Below are positions 6,210-6,807 of a DNA stretch of 6,807 nucleotides, in pieces. Position 1 is the stretch's first letter; each line of letters opens with the position of its first letter. Origin of the DNA: Clostridiales bacterium (GTDB lineage: Bacteria; Bacillota_A; Clostridia; Saccharofermentanales; Saccharofermentanaceae); NCBI GenBank assembly GCA_017649745.1, contig JAGCGE010000187.1, positions 1 through 6,807 of the forward strand, read 5' to 3'. The notes under the pieces were generated by a model. It did no database searches and was not told the origin of the DNA. It saw nothing but the letters and a program-made list of their open reading frames with translations. A program made the translations under genes and the position numbers.

Positions 6210-6222
6210 AATAGATAACATA

Positions 6223-6807
6223 TTAAAGAAGGTCTTCTCTTCCCTGTTCCTTAAGTCTGTCCACCATGAGCTTAACGTCCTGTGTCCTGTCCTTAGAACA
6301 GATAAGGATAGAATCTTCTGTCTGAACAACGATAAGGTCCTTAACACCGATCGCAGTGATGAGCTTATCGCTTGACTTGTTAAAGATGATAGTATTCTCT
6401 GTATCGATACCTTCGAAATCACCTACGATAACGTTGTCGTCACCGTCATGAGAGAATACGGAATCGAGAGCATCCCATGATCCTACGTCGTTCCAACCGA
6501 ACTCTGCAGGGATGCAGTAAACATCTGAAGCTTTCTCCATGATGCCGTAGTCGATAGAGATCTTCTCGAGTTCAGGATAGATCCTTGCAACAGCTTCAGC
6601 TTCGGAAGCAGTTCTAAGATCCTCATAGATAGACTCCATCTTCTCATATGTATCAGGAAGATACTTCTTAAATTCTTCAAGGATAACTGAAGCCTTCCAT
6701 ACGAACATACCAGAGTTCCAGAGATACTTACCAGAATTAAGGTACTCTCTTGCAACCGACTGACGCGGCTTCTCTACGAATCTTCTTAAGTAGTAGACCT
6801 GGCTTCC
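6223..6807 (-). CDS. manC: Mannose-1-phosphate guanylyltransferase, C-terminal part (5' end off window)
   Basis: The last 194 residues of a cytoplasmic enzyme that makes GDP-mannose from mannose 1-phosphate and GTP, a precursor of cell-surface glycans. The frame is open from base 6807, so the true start and the N-terminal nucleotide-binding G-x-G-x-R motif are off the window; the first internal ATG, at 6708, is not a start. Visible family motifs are FVEKP (visible residues 10-14), YLWNSGMFVW (28-37), the DYGIMEKASDVYCIPAEFGWNDVGSW region ending at residue 111, and a C-terminal domain with GVKDLIVVQTEDSILICSKDRTQDVK. The protein stops at LKEQGREDLL, so it is the short form lacking the fused phosphomannose isomerase domain seen in many proteobacterial enzymes. 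A strong terminator follows, so it belongs to an upstream transcription unit and is not evidently tied to the ABC operon. Confidence 0.93.
   Translation of the reverse strand, partial: GSQVYYLRRFVEKPRQSVAREYLNSGKYLWNSGMFVWKASVILEEFKKYLPDTYEKMESIYEDLRTASEAEAVARIYPELEKISIDYGIMEKASDVYCIPAEFGWNDVGSWDALDSVFSHDGDDNVIVGDFEGIDTENTIIFNKSSDKLITAIGVKDLIVVQTEDSILICSKDRTQDVKLMVDRLKEQGREDLL

Noticed and set aside
5963..6222. CcpA (cre) site for catabolite control
   Set aside because: No match to the cre consensus with its central CG was found by eye in the gap.

Overview
The window reads as part of the chromosome of a low-to-moderate-GC, monoderm, probably strictly anaerobic Firmicute of the class Clostridia (Lachnospiraceae/Oscillospiraceae-like). 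The reasons are AAGGAG-type ribosome binding sites before every start, a lipoprotein-anchored binding protein, TAA-rich stops, and cysteine-containing extracellular proteins. This placement is an inference from style, not from a marker gene. Every gene I can support lies on the minus strand. The plus-strand open frames are shadows. I see no RNA genes, mobile elements or CRISPR arrays, and no gene-free stretch exceeds 300 bases.

Read in transcription order, from high to low coordinates, the layout is as follows. (1) 6807-6223 is the C-terminal part of a mannose-1-phosphate guanylyltransferase (manC), closed by a strong intrinsic terminator at 6171-6209. (2) 5963-6170 is a regulatory gap with a TATAAT box. 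Just upstream of that box is a direct repeat of TTAACT with a 10-bp period; just downstream is a perfect 7-bp dyad in the predicted 5' UTR; and a cluster of TTACA/TGTAA half-sites lies further upstream. (3) 5962-3626 encodes a 778-residue lipoprotein in which a large N-terminal domain, probably of beta-propeller type, precedes an ABC sugar-binding domain. (4) 3625-3450 is a structured intercistronic spacer with three hairpins. (5) 3449-2502 and 2498-1428 are a MalF/MalG-type pair of ABC importer permeases, only 3 bases apart. (6) 1390 to beyond base 1 is a HlyD/MacA-type membrane adaptor whose C-terminus is off the window.

Genes 3 to 6 look like one operon. The binding lipoprotein would deliver a ligand, presumably a carbohydrate or oligosaccharide, to the MalF/MalG channel. 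No ATPase gene is visible, so energy would come from a shared MsmX/MsmK-type ATPase elsewhere or from a gene past base 1. The unexpected member is the HlyD-like adaptor, a family normally tied to export. Its presence, together with the two-domain binding protein, makes this the most interesting part of the window: a possible composite envelope system combining import-type and export-type parts, or an importer operon running into an exporter operon. The window ends before this can be settled.
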